Shown here in pieces: positions 16,608-25,203 of a stretch of 64,000 nt of DNA. A program made the position numbers and the translations under genes. The first letter of the stretch is position 1; each line of letters opens with the position of its first letter. The DNA is from Dechloromonas sp. Dech2017 (GTDB lineage: Bacteria; Pseudomonadota; Gammaproteobacteria; Burkholderiales; Rhodocyclaceae): positions 62,001 through 126,000 of the forward strand of contig SSXW01000001.1 in NCBI GenBank assembly GCA_009469585.1, read 5' to 3'. The notes beneath the pieces are model-generated. The model was not told the DNA's origin, did no database searches, and saw nothing but the letters and a program-made list of their open reading frames with translations.

Positions 16608-18229
16608 TTTGCTTTCTCCTTGCGGCGGGCGATCAGGCGGACGATGCCGTGGAGCAGGCCGCCGCCGATGGCGCCGATGATGGCCAGGCCGCCGAACAGG
16701 TCGACCAGCTGGTTGGTGTCGCGACCCGGCAGGTAGATGTCGGTGATCGCCGTCAGCCGGCCGTCGGTGGCCCGGGTGTGGCATTCCTGGCAGGGCACAG
16801 CCTGGTCCTTGGGCGCCACCATGTGGGTGATGAACCAGTTCATCCGCGTTTCGATGAAGCCGAACTGGCCACTGTACGGGAATCCCGCGTAATCCATGCC
16901 GGCCTTGATCGATTTCGCGTAGTCGAAATTGCTCCAGAACGAGGTGTCATCCTTGCCATAGACGTGGTTGACCACCAGCGTATTGTTCACCGTGTCGTAA
17001 GGCTGCTTGCCGCGCATCACCTTGAACGGCCAGATACGGGCGTTCGGGTCGCTGGCCGAGCCTTCGACGCGGTTCAGTTCGAGAATGCCGTGTTGGTCGA
17101 GTTGATTGTCGATCCTGTCGGTGATGGCGAGCTGGTGAACCACGCCGTTGTACCACTTGTATTCCGGGCGAACGTTCTCGCCATACTTGAAATCACCCTT
17201 CTCGGCCGAGTAGGCCAGGTGGCCGTGCTCATCCTTGACGAACAGCGGCTTGCCATCCGGTCCCATCCTGCCGGCCGTCGACCAGTCCCACAGCATCTTG
17301 GTGGCAATGCCGCCCCGGGCAAATTCGGGAATGTGACAGGTCTGGCAAGCCACCTTGCTGGTGTGGTTGTTGATCTTGGCTTCCTTGTGCGGCACGAAGC
17401 CGTGGCAGGATTCGCAAGTCGCCCGGTTATGGTCGTCCTTGGGCAGGTCGAAGCCATGCTTGTCCTTGGCGGTTGCCGCATAACGGCTGCCCGAAGGCTG
17501 GTGGGCGTTGAATGTGTGACAGTCGGCGCAGACCATGTCGGCGCCGTCCTTGGCCATGTGCACATCGAGCGACTTGGGCGGCTTGATCAGCGAGGTGTCG
17601 AGGTCGCCATGCTTGACCGCATCGCCGCCGCCGCCGTTGAAGTGGCAGGCCCCGCAGTTGGCCCGCCCGGGCTTGCCGATATGCTGGGCGATCTTCGCCA
17701 GGTCGTGTGGCTGCACGATCTTGCCGCTGCCCTTGGGCATCTCGCGCGGCTCGTAGAGCGGGTGGCCGGCATCGGTCGAGATCTTCTTGTAGGTGCCGGT
17801 GTTGTCGTGGCAGGCCAGGCAATCGACATTTTCCTGGTTGCTGAAGTCGTAGCCCTTGTCGGTCCACCCGTAGCCGGCGTGGCAACTGGTGCAGCGCGGC
17901 TCGTTGGAAAGCACCGAGCCGCAGAAATTGTTGGCCGCCCACTTTTTGCCCAGCTTCTTGCCGGTGGTCGGGCTGGTCGCCTCCCACTGCCAGTGGATGC
18001 TGTTCATCACCTGGTGGCCGGCGGTGTTGTGGCAGCTCAGGCAGGCCTTGGTTACTTCCGGACCGGTCTTGAAGGGCCCCTGCAGGGCCTCCAGCTTGCT
18101 GTGGTCGGTGGTGGTCTTGCGGATTGCCGTCGCAGCTGCCAACGGCGTCGGCGGCTGCTCGGCCGACTGGACGAATAGCGGAATCGCCAGCAGGCACGCG
18201 CACCAAAGCCTACGCACACGGTTCATCAT
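16604..18229 (-). CDS. Octaheme c-type cytochrome, tetrathionate-reductase (OTR) family
   Basis: A 541-residue exported cytochrome. After a signal peptide (residues 1-22) there are exactly eight CXXCH motifs: CLSCH, CTSCH, CLACH, CGACH, CADCH, CESCH, CQTCH and CQECH. A C-terminal membrane helix (GLAIIGAIGGGLLHGIV) and a basic tail anchor it. The Shewanella octaheme relative reduces tetrathionate, nitrite and hydroxylamine in vitro; the physiological acceptor here is unknown. Coupling to a cytochrome b gene supports a quinol-linked respiratory reductase. GGAGA lies five bases before the ATG at 18229; a second ATG follows directly. An FNR/Anr-type site upstream implies induction when oxygen is low. 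Confidence 0.92.
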   Translation of the reverse strand: MMNRVRRLWCACLLAIPLFVQSAEQPPTPLAAATAIRKTTTDHSKLEALQGPFKTGPEVTKACLSCHNTAGHQVMNSIHWQWEATSPTTGKKLGKKWAANNFCGSVLSNEPRCTSCHAGYGWTDKGYDFSNQENVDCLACHDNTGTYKKISTDAGHPLYEPREMPKGSGKIVQPHDLAKIAQHIGKPGRANCGACHFNGGGGDAVKHGDLDTSLIKPPKSLDVHMAKDGADMVCADCHTFNAHQPSGSRYAATAKDKHGFDLPKDDHNRATCESCHGFVPHKEAKINNHTSKVACQTCHIPEFARGGIATKMLWDWSTAGRMGPDGKPLFVKDEHGHLAYSAEKGDFKYGENVRPEYKWYNGVVHQLAITDRIDNQLDQHGILELNRVEGSASDPNARIWPFKVMRGKQPYDTVNNTLVVNHVYGKDDTSFWSNFDYAKSIKAGMDYAGFPYSGQFGFIETRMNWFITHMVAPKDQAVPCQECHTRATDGRLTAITDIYLPGRDTNQLVDLFGGLAIIGAIGGGLLHGIVRLIARRKEKAK

Positions 18230-18334
18230 GTGTCTCCATTTATCGTGGCGGAACGGGCAACCTCCCCAAGTCGCATCGCTCCTTATGGCGCAGGCCTGCT
18301 AAATATCAGAATATGCTAATTTATTGTTGGTGAT

Positions 18335-18348
18335 CTGATCCAGATCAA
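18335..18348 (-). promoter_or_regulatory. FNR/Anr box upstream of the octaheme cytochrome operon
   Basis: On the minus strand the site reads TTGAT-CTGG-ATCAG, matching the TTGAT-N4-ATCAA consensus at nine of ten conserved positions. A TATTCT hexamer on the same strand at 18308-18313 falls within one base of where the -10 element of a class II FNR promoter (site centred at -41.5) would be, giving a start near 18300 and a leader of about 70 bases. Confidence 0.75.
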
Positions 18349-18464
18349 ATTGTCGGCTGATGTTTTACCGGGCCGTGCTGGTCGCCGATTTGGTACTCCG
18401 CAAGCCGGCCGACAGGCATGCTAGAATTCCCGGATTGTGTTGATCAGCTTGAGGAAGCAATCAA

Positions 18465-18674
18465 ATGGGTGACGTCAATAGCAGCTACGTATCGGACCAC
18501 CAGACCTGGATGAACGAGCAACTGGCCAAGAATCCGGAGTGGGTTGAAAGCCAGAAGGCCGGCCGCGCCTTGTGGTGGGACAAAAAGCAGGATACCGACA
18601 CCACGGCCCGCAACGCCGAATCCCGGATGCCGCACAAGTCGTATCCCTACGACGTGAATTTCTTCGGCGAATAA
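18465..18674 (+). CDS. DUF3460 family protein
   Basis: A 69-residue soluble protein with the DUF3460 pattern: YVSDHQTWMNEQLAKNPEW near the N-terminus, ALWWDKK in the middle and a C-terminal PHKSYPYDVNFF. The ATG at 18465 has GAGGAA nine bases upstream, and a strong terminator follows, so it is a monocistronic unit. The family is largely betaproteobacterial and has no known function. The 235 bases upstream are shared with the divergent octaheme cytochrome operon. Confidence 0.88.
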   Translation: MGDVNSSYVSDHQTWMNEQLAKNPEWVESQKAGRALWWDKKQDTDTTARNAESRMPHKSYPYDVNFFGE

Positions 18675-18695
18675 ACGACCAGGTGTTTTCCGAGA

Positions 18696-18722
18696 AGCCA
18701 GCCCAGCCGGGCTGGCTTTTTT
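18696..18722 (+). terminator. Rho-independent terminator after the DUF3460 gene
   Basis: A perfect 9-bp stem (AGCCAGCCC / GGGCTGGCT) with a four-base loop is followed by a six-base T-tract, 21 bases after the stop codon. Confidence 0.92.
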
Positions 18723-18761
18723 ATTTTCCGCCGTTCCAGCTGACCGGCAACCGGTAAAGGC

Positions 18762-19400
18762 TCAGGAAAACTTGTTGCGGTGGGCTTCGACGGCCTTGTG
18801 CCGCGCCGCAGCAAGGCGTTGAGCGATGTCGGCCGGCAGCTCGTCGCCCGGGTCGGCGACCTGGGCCAGGGCAAGCGCTTCGACGGCCTTGAGGCGGGCC
18901 AGCAGCAGGCGTAGCTTGACGGTGTCGGAAAGTTCGTCGGCTTCCGGCATGTCGGCTTGCGCTTCGGTGGCCAGGCGGGGCCGGCTGTAGAAGCTGTGCA
19001 GGGTCAGTGCGTCGTAGGCCGTCTCGCCATTCTGGTCGTGCAGGAACCTGCGCAGCAGGTCTTCGGGCTTGCTGCTGGCGGTCAGCAGGGCGAGTTGCCG
19101 GCGTTCGCTGCGGGACAACAGGGCTTTCGGGAAATCCGGCTTGTCTGCCGGCTTGGCCTTCTTGGCCGGGCGCAGCTTATGGCCATGGCCGGTTGGCTTG
19201 AGAATTTCGACGACGGTGGCCGCGATCGGCATCGGCACCGGGGTGACGACGACGATCGTTTCGCTCACCGGAGGCGGCAGGTCGACGGCCAGCGGTGCCT
19301 CGACGGCCACCGGCTTTTCACTGCCCGGCAGCGGCTCGAAGAACTGTGCCCAGGCCGGCGAGGTGAACGTAACGAGCGTTGCGATGAGCAAACAGCGCAC
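18762..19400 (-). CDS. Exported hypothetical protein
   Basis: A 212-residue protein with a signal peptide (MRCLLIATLVTFTSPAWA, cleavage after AWA). The mature part has a proline/valine-rich stretch (25-70), a basic KLRPAKKAKPADK segment, then a helical, charged C-terminal half. No known domain is recognised. The start is a GTG at 19398-19400; the ribosome site is weak, but the signal peptide begins exactly here. It is convergent with the DUF3460 gene and lies 73 bases downstream of the acetyltransferase gene on the same strand. Confidence 0.7.
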   Translation of the reverse strand: MRCLLIATLVTFTSPAWAQFFEPLPGSEKPVAVEAPLAVDLPPPVSETIVVVTPVPMPIAATVVEILKPTGHGHKLRPAKKAKPADKPDFPKALLSRSERRQLALLTASSKPEDLLRRFLHDQNGETAYDALTLHSFYSRPRLATEAQADMPEADELSDTVKLRLLLARLKAVEALALAQVADPGDELPADIAQRLAAARHKAVEAHRNKFS

Positions 19401-19473
19401 TTCTATTGTCCGGAAAGAATGGCGGTCAACATTTTATCCCTGCTGCGGGCGGCGTGGCGATCGGTCATCGGCA

Positions 19474-22182
19474 TCAACCGGTCAGCGGCTTGACGACGCG
19501 CTTGACGGCGGTGTCGTCGGGGTGCGGGTGGATGGTGAAGCCGAGGCTGGTCATCAGGCGGAACATCTTGGCGTTGGTCGACAGCACGTCGCCGACCACG
19601 GCCCGATAGCCCTTCATCCGGGCGCAGTCGACCAGCGCCGTCATCAGCTTGCGGCCGACGCCGCACTTTTGCCAGTCGTCGCCGACGGCCAGCGCGAACT
19701 CGACCGATTCGCCATCCGGATTGACGACGTAGCGGGCGACGCCGATTTGCAGGTCCTTGCCTTCCGGGGCGCCTTCCGATTCGTCGGCGATGGTGGCGAC
19801 CAAGGCCATCTCCCGGTCGTAGTCGATTTGCGTGAAGCGGACCAGCATGGTCTGGGTCAGTTCGCGCAGGGTGTCCATGAAACGGTAGTAGCGCGATTCG
19901 TCGGACATGTTCTTGACGAATTCCTGCTCCATGTCGGCATCTTCCGGGCGGATCGGGCGGATGGTGACGACCTTGCCGTCGTTCATCTGCCATTCCTGGA
20001 TCAGGTGCACTGGGTAGGGATAGATCGACATGTGGGCGTAGCGGTCGCCGCTGGCACTGGCCGCGTGGTCGATGACGATGCGGGCGTCGGCCGCGATGGC
20101 ACCGTTTTCATCGACGATCAGCGGGTTGAGGTCGAGTTCCTGGATCCACGGCAGTTCGCAGACCATCTCCGAGATGCAGAGCAGCACTTCCTTCAACGCG
20201 TCGCGGTTGACCGGCGGCATGTTGTGGAACTGGTCGAGGATTTTTGAGGCGCGGGTCGAATCGACCAGGTCCTTGGCGAGGAACTTGTTGAGCGGCGGCA
20301 GGGCCACCGAGCGGTCGCTGAATATCTCGACGTCGAAGCCACCGGCCCCGAAGGTGATGACCGGCCCGAAAATCGGGTCGCGGAAAACGCCGATCATCAG
20401 CTCGCGGCCGTTCGGCCGCGACAGGAAGGGCTCGATCGACACGCCGTTGATGCGGGCGTTCGGCTGGCGCTTCTTCACAGTATCGATGATGTCGTGGTAG
20501 GCGTTGCGCACGGCCGGGGCATTGCCGATGTTGAGGCGCACGCCGCCGGCATCGGACTTGTGGGTGAGGTCCGGCGAGTCGACCTTCATGGCGATCGGGA
20601 AACCGATCTGCTCGGCCAGCAGCAGCGCCTCGGTAGCGGTGCGGGCGACCATGGTCTGCGCCACCGGCACCTTGAAGGCGCGCAGGATGGCCTTCGATTC
20701 CATTTCCGACAGCACCTTGCGGCGCTCGGCGAGCAGGGCCTCGATCAGCATCTTGGCGCCTTCCGCCTCGGGCCGGCCGTGCTGGCGGGTCGGTTCCGGC
20801 GTCTGCAGCAGCAGCTTCTGGTTGCGGTAGTACTTGGAAATGTGGTGGAACAGCTCGATTGCCGTTTCCGGCATGCGGAAGGCGGGAATGCCCGAACTTT
20901 CGAGCAGCTTGCGCGCCTCGCGCACCTGCTCCTCGCCCATCCAGCAGCAGATCAGCGAACGGTTCAGCTTGTCGGCGACTTCGATGATCGCCTTGGCCAC
21001 CGCCATGGGGTCGGTCATCGCCTGCGGCGAGAGCATGACCAGCGTGCTATCGACGTTCGGATCGTGGGTCACCGTCAGGATGGTTTCGCGGTAGCGCTCC
21101 GGCGTCGCGTCGCCGTCTATGTCGATGGGGTTGCCGTGCGACCAGTTGTTGGTCAGCGACTTGTTGAGCGTGGCCATCGTTTCGTTGCTCAGCTCGGCCA
21201 GCGGGATGCCCAGGTCGCCGGCGCGGTCGGCAGCCATGGCACCGGGGCCGCCGCCGTTGGTGATGATGGCCAGGCGGTTGCCAAGCGGCCGGAATTTGGA
21301 GGCCAGGGCCTTGGCGGCGTAGAACAGCTGGCCGACGTTCTGGACGCGGACGACGCCAGCCCGGCGCACGGCGGCATCGAAGACGGTGTCGGAGACGGCG
21401 GCCATGCCCGAGTGGGTGGCGGTGGCGATGGCGCCGGCCTCGTGGCGGCCGGCCTTGAGCAGGATGATCGGCTTGATGCGGGCGGCCGAGCGCAGGGCGC
21501 TCATGAAGCGGCGGGCGTTGCGGATGCCCTCGACGTACATCAGGATGTAATGGGTTCGGCTGTCGTAGATCAGGTAGTCGAGGATCTCGCCGAAATCGAC
21601 GTCGGCCGTCATGCCGAGCGAGATGACCGACGAGAAGCCGACCTGGTTGGCCTTGGCCCAGTCGAGCACGGCCGAGCACATGGCGCCGGATTGCGAGACG
21701 AGGGCGAGGTTGCCAGGTTCGGCGGTGATCTTGGTGAAGGTGGCGTTGAGGCCGAGTTCGGGGCGGATGACGCCCAGGCAGTTGGGGCCGAGGACGCGGA
21801 CGTTGTAGGAACGGGCGATCTCGAGCACCTTGCGTTCGAGCGCGGCGCCGACGTGGCCGGCCTCGGAGAAGCCGGAGGCGATGACGATGACGTTGCGCAC
21901 GCCGCTGCGCCCGCATTGCTCGATGATCGCCGGAACGGTCTGCGGCCGGGTGGCGATGACCGCCATCTCGACGTGGGCGCTGATTTCCTCGATCGACTTG
22001 TAGGCCGGCTGGCCCTGCACCGTCTGGTGCTTGGGGTTGATGGCGTAGAGACGGCCCTTGTACCCGGAGCCGAGGATGTTCTTGAAGATAATGTTGCCGA
22101 CCGAGTTCTCGCGGTCCGAGGCACCGATGACAGCGACCGACTTCGGTTCGAAAAGCGAGGTGAGATAGTGCTGTTCCAACAT
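19474..22182 (-). CDS. Pat/YfiQ-type protein lysine acetyltransferase (ADP-forming acyl-CoA synthetase-like + GNAT)
   Basis: A 902-residue protein. Order of domains: CoA-binding Rossmann domain (about 8-135, SVAVIGASDRENSVG), succinyl-CoA-ligase-like domain (about 150-300), ATP-grasp domain (about 490-710) and a C-terminal GNAT domain (about 735-895) with the acetyl-CoA motif KCGVGRKL. This is the arrangement of the bacterial peptidyl-lysine acetyltransferase Pat/Pka, which acetylates acetyl-CoA synthetase and other metabolic enzymes. It is normally a pseudo-enzyme in the ligase half; whether the ligase histidine is kept was not established. It is transcribed away from the methyltransferase gene. 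Confidence 0.9.
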   Translation of the reverse strand: MLEQHYLTSLFEPKSVAVIGASDRENSVGNIIFKNILGSGYKGRLYAINPKHQTVQGQPAYKSIEEISAHVEMAVIATRPQTVPAIIEQCGRSGVRNVIVIASGFSEAGHVGAALERKVLEIARSYNVRVLGPNCLGVIRPELGLNATFTKITAEPGNLALVSQSGAMCSAVLDWAKANQVGFSSVISLGMTADVDFGEILDYLIYDSRTHYILMYVEGIRNARRFMSALRSAARIKPIILLKAGRHEAGAIATATHSGMAAVSDTVFDAAVRRAGVVRVQNVGQLFYAAKALASKFRPLGNRLAIITNGGGPGAMAADRAGDLGIPLAELSNETMATLNKSLTNNWSHGNPIDIDGDATPERYRETILTVTHDPNVDSTLVMLSPQAMTDPMAVAKAIIEVADKLNRSLICCWMGEEQVREARKLLESSGIPAFRMPETAIELFHHISKYYRNQKLLLQTPEPTRQHGRPEAEGAKMLIEALLAERRKVLSEMESKAILRAFKVPVAQTMVARTATEALLLAEQIGFPIAMKVDSPDLTHKSDAGGVRLNIGNAPAVRNAYHDIIDTVKKRQPNARINGVSIEPFLSRPNGRELMIGVFRDPIFGPVITFGAGGFDVEIFSDRSVALPPLNKFLAKDLVDSTRASKILDQFHNMPPVNRDALKEVLLCISEMVCELPWIQELDLNPLIVDENGAIAADARIVIDHAASASGDRYAHMSIYPYPVHLIQEWQMNDGKVVTIRPIRPEDADMEQEFVKNMSDESRYYRFMDTLRELTQTMLVRFTQIDYDREMALVATIADESEGAPEGKDLQIGVARYVVNPDGESVEFALAVGDDWQKCGVGRKLMTALVDCARMKGYRAVVGDVLSTNAKMFRLMTSLGFTIHPHPDDTAVKRVVKPLTG

Positions 22183-22352
22183 GTCTTGCCCCTTGTCAGG
22201 CTGTTATTGTGCAGTGCGAAATTCTGGCACAAGGCGCCTTCATTGTCATTGATCTTGTGGGGTTATTGGCCCTTGGCGCCAGCCGTTGGCGAGGCTGGTC
22301 GAGGCTGGTATCTTCGCTTTCCTCCCTTCTCGCGGCTCAGCCGATCGCCGAC

Positions 22353-22889
22353 ATGCCTGCCAGTCCGAACGAAATCCCCATCCTGCCGCCATCGCCCTGG
22401 GTCGAAGGTCATTGCCGGCTGATCCCGCCTGGTGGCGCGGTCCTCGACCTGGCCTGCGGTAGCGGTCGCCATGCCCGGCTGCTGGCCGAACGCGGCTTTG
22501 CCGTCGCTGCGGTCGACAGGGATTTTGCGGCAATTGCAAAATTGCAGGGCCAGCCGGGCATCGAGGCCATTGTCGCCGATCTCGAAGGCGACAGCTGGCC
22601 GCTGGCCGGCCGGTGCTTTGCCGGCATCGTCGTCGCCAACTACCTGTGGCGGCCCCGGCTGCCCGACGTGCTGGCCATGCTGGCGCCGGGCGGAGTGCTG
22701 ATCTACGAGACCTTCATGCTCGGCAACGCCGCCTACGGCAAGCCGTCCAGCCCGCAATTCCTGCTCCGCCCGGGCGAGTTGCGGCAATGGGCGGCGACTG
22801 CCGGGCTGCGTGAAATCGCTTTCGAAGAAGGCTACGTCGACCGGCCGAAACCGGCCATGCGTCAGGCGATCTGCGCCGTCCGTGAGTGA
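22353..22889 (+). CDS. Class I SAM-dependent methyltransferase
   Basis: A 178-residue methyltransferase of the TehB/UbiE-like group: motif I VLDLACGSGRHARLLAERGF, acidic VAAVDRD after strand 2, and GIVVANYLWRP and MLAPGGVLIYETF later. The frame is open from 22209, but those upstream residues are not family-like, so ATG 22353 is preferred although no clear ribosome site precedes it. The substrate is unknown. The last 28 bases overlap the end of the convergent mnmH gene. Confidence 0.8.
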   Translation: MPASPNEIPILPPSPWVEGHCRLIPPGGAVLDLACGSGRHARLLAERGFAVAAVDRDFAAIAKLQGQPGIEAIVADLEGDSWPLAGRCFAGIVVANYLWRPRLPDVLAMLAPGGVLIYETFMLGNAAYGKPSSPQFLLRPGELRQWAATAGLREIAFEEGYVDRPKPAMRQAICAVRE

Positions 22890-23923
22890 ACGATGGCGGC
22901 CGCCAGGCGGGCGATGCCGTCTGGCGACAGGTCGTCGGTGGCGAACTGGCTGGCCTGGTGGATGCCCTTGAAGTTGCGGTCGTGCGAGCGCCGGTAGAGC
23001 GGGTCGTAATGGGTTTCGAGCAGTTCGCGGACCAGGGTCGGCCAGTCGGCGCCGGCCACCAGGTCGTGCCAGCGGCCCAGCGTCTCGTTGCTCTGCAGGG
23101 TGCGCAGCACCTCGATGCGGCTGGCCAGGAAGGCCGGCCGGGCCAGGAAATAATCGTAGTCGCGGAGCAGGAAGGCGACGCGGGCCGCGAGGGCAGCGTC
23201 GACGTTGACGCACTCGCCGTCGCGGATGCGGGTGATCAACGCCTCCGGCACGTGCAGGTTGCCGATCTTGCGGCTTTCCGCCTCGACATAGACCGGGCGG
23301 GCCGGGTCGAGCCGGCTGAGCGCCGCGTACAGCGCCGTTTCGAAGGCCTTCTGCGTCGGCTGTGGCTGGTCGGGCAGGACGCCGAGCACCGAACCCTTGT
23401 GGCTGGCCAGCGTCTCGAGGTCGAGAATCTGCTCGCCGAGTTGGCCGATGGCCTGCAGGATGCGGGTCTTGGCGTTGCCGGTGGCGCCGCAGACGACGAT
23501 GAAGCGGTAGGCCGCCGGCAATTCCTCCAGGCTTTTGACGACATGGCTGCGCCAGGCCTTGTAGCCGCCTTCGAGGTGGCCGGCCTGCCAGCCGACGGCG
23601 CGGAAGATGGTCGCCATCGAGCCGCTGCGGTCGCCGCCGCGCCAGCAGTAGATCAGCGGCTTCCAGTGCCTGGGCCGGTCGAGGAAGCGCTCGCGGAGAT
23701 GGCGGGCGATGTTCTCGGCAGCCATGGCGGCACCGATCTTCTTGGCCTCGAACGCGGAAACCTGCTTGTAGAGGGTGCCGACTTCGACGCGCTGGGCATC
23801 GTCCAGCGTCGGGCAGTTGACGGCCCCGGGGATGTGGTCTTCGGCAAATTCGGCCGGGCTGCGGGCGTCGATGATTTCGTCATAGGCCGCGATGTCGGCG
23901 ACGGTGGGGCGGGTTGGCTTCAT
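22862..23923 (-). CDS. mnmH: tRNA 2-selenouridine synthase
   Basis: A 353-residue protein with an N-terminal rhodanese domain (1-130; catalytic Cys93 in IYCWRGGDRSG) and a C-terminal P-loop domain (GATGNAKT, 146-153). This is the two-domain form of MnmH/SelU, which replaces sulfur by selenium, via a geranylated intermediate, at wobble 2-thiouridine of tRNAs for Lys, Glu and Gln. The P-loop has Ala where Gly normally precedes Lys. Its presence implies a selenophosphate supply (selD), which is not in this window. Four bases separate it from the downstream tesA gene end. Confidence 0.92.
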   Translation of the reverse strand: MKPTRPTVADIAAYDEIIDARSPAEFAEDHIPGAVNCPTLDDAQRVEVGTLYKQVSAFEAKKIGAAMAAENIARHLRERFLDRPRHWKPLIYCWRGGDRSGSMATIFRAVGWQAGHLEGGYKAWRSHVVKSLEELPAAYRFIVVCGATGNAKTRILQAIGQLGEQILDLETLASHKGSVLGVLPDQPQPTQKAFETALYAALSRLDPARPVYVEAESRKIGNLHVPEALITRIRDGECVNVDAALAARVAFLLRDYDYFLARPAFLASRIEVLRTLQSNETLGRWHDLVAGADWPTLVRELLETHYDPLYRRSHDRNFKGIHQASQFATDDLSPDGIARLAAAIVHSRTAQIA

Positions 23924-23927
23924 CGCC

Positions 23928-24530
23928 CTATTTTAGCAGGGGGGCGATGGCCGGCCAGATGTGGTCGAGGATCAGCGGCTGGGCCTCGGCTACCGGGTGC
24001 AGGTTGTCGGACTGGAACAACTGCGGCCGGCTGGCTACCGGTTCGAGCAGGAAATCGATCAGCGGCGCCTTCTTGCTGCGGGCGATATCGACGAAGGCCT
24101 TGTGGAAGTCCACCGCATACGGCCCGTAATTGGGCGGCAGGCGCATGCCGGCCAGCACGATGCGGGCGCCGGTGGCCCGCGAGGCCTCGATCATGGCGTT
24201 GAGGTTGTCGCGCATCTGGGCCAGCGGCAGGCCACGCAGGCCGTCGTTGGCGCCCAGCGCGATGACCACGATGGCCGGCCGGTAGGCCTTGAGCGCCGGC
24301 GCCAGGCGGGAGCGGCCGCCGGCCGTGGTTTCGCCCGAGATCGACAGGTTGGCGACGCTATAATCGAGCTGTCTTTCCGCCAGGCGGTGGTCGAGCAGCG
24401 ACGGCCAGGCCTGTTCCGGGCGGATGCCGTAGCCGGCCGACAGTGAGTCGCCGAGAACCAGGATGGTCTTGGCCGCCAGGGCCGGCGGGGTAAGGAAAAT
24501 CAGGGCAAAGAGGAAGAGGACGAGCCGCAT
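23928..24530 (-). CDS. tesA: SGNH/GDSL esterase: multifunctional thioesterase/arylesterase TesA
   Basis: A 200-residue periplasmic esterase. Signal peptide residues 1-19 (VLFLFALIFLTPPALA), block I VLGDSLSAGYG with nucleophile Ser29, block III GANDG, block V DNLHPVAEAQ with the Asp/His pair. Size and motifs match E. coli TesA. Its ATG (24530) and the ATG of the divergent ybbA gene (24529) share two bases, the same divergent order as tesA/ybbA in E. coli, so each promoter must sit inside the other gene. Confidence 0.92.
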   Translation of the reverse strand: MRLVLFLFALIFLTPPALAAKTILVLGDSLSAGYGIRPEQAWPSLLDHRLAERQLDYSVANLSISGETTAGGRSRLAPALKAYRPAIVVIALGANDGLRGLPLAQMRDNLNAMIEASRATGARIVLAGMRLPPNYGPYAVDFHKAFVDIARSKKAPLIDFLLEPVASRPQLFQSDNLHPVAEAQPLILDHIWPAIAPLLK

Positions 24531-25203
24531 GGCAGATAAACCGGTAGTTGAGGTGTCGGGACTGGCCAAGACCGTCGACAGCGGTGGCGAGCCGCTGACG
24601 ATTCTGCAGGATATTTCCTTTTCGGTCATGCCGGGCGAAACGGTGGCCATCGTCGGCGCCTCGGGGTCGGGCAAGTCCACGCTGCTCGGATTGCTGGCCG
24701 GGCTGGATGTTCCCACGGCCGGCGAAATTCGCCTGGACGGCACTTCGCTGGCCGCCCTCGACGAGGATCAGCGGGCCATCCAGCGCGGCCGGCTGCTCGG
24801 CTTCGTCTTCCAGTCCTTCCAGTTGCTGCCCTCGCTCAATGCGCTGGAGAACGTCATGCTGCCGCTCGAACTGGCCGGGGCCGGCAACGCCGCGACCGTC
24901 GCCAGCGACTGGCTGGCCCGGGTCGGCCTGGCCCAGCGCCTGAAGCATTACCCGAAGACCCTGTCCGGCGGCGAGCAGCAGCGCGTCGCGCTGGCCCGTG
25001 CCTTCGCCCCCGAGCCGCGGCTGCTGCTGGCCGATGAGCCGACCGGCAATCTCGACGCGGCGACCGGGCAGCAGATCATCGACCTGATGTTCGACCTCAA
25101 CGCCAGCCAGGGCAGGACGCTGATCCTGGTCACCCACGACGAGGCGATCGCCGCCCGCTGCGGCCGGACCTTGCGCCTCCAGGCCGGGCGTCTCGGCCGA
25201 TGA
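24529..25203 (+). CDS. ybbA: ABC transporter ATP-binding protein, YbbA/LolD-like
   Basis: A 224-residue ABC ATPase of the MacB/LolD group: Walker A GASGSGKST (about 43-51), Q-loop FVFQSFQLLPSLNALENV, signature LSGGEQQRVALARA, Walker B LLLADEPTGNLD, switch His VTHDE. It is the YbbA counterpart by its divergent arrangement with tesA. In E. coli the large permease YbbP follows; here a small TVP38-type membrane gene overlaps the stop (ATGA), so the permease partner is missing from the expected place. The ATG follows a purine-rich AGGAAGAGGA. Confidence 0.9.
   Translation: MADKPVVEVSGLAKTVDSGGEPLTILQDISFSVMPGETVAIVGASGSGKSTLLGLLAGLDVPTAGEIRLDGTSLAALDEDQRAIQRGRLLGFVFQSFQLLPSLNALENVMLPLELAGAGNAATVASDWLARVGLAQRLKHYPKTLSGGEQQRVALARAFAPEPRLLLADEPTGNLDAATGQQIIDLMFDLNASQGRTLILVTHDEAIAARCGRTLRLQAGRLGR

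Noticed and set aside
16604-18229. Octaheme cytochrome as hydroxylamine oxidoreductase (Hao)
   Set aside because: The motif spacing and C-terminal anchor fit the tetrathionate-reductase octaheme group better, and the crosslinking tyrosine typical of Hao was not recognised.
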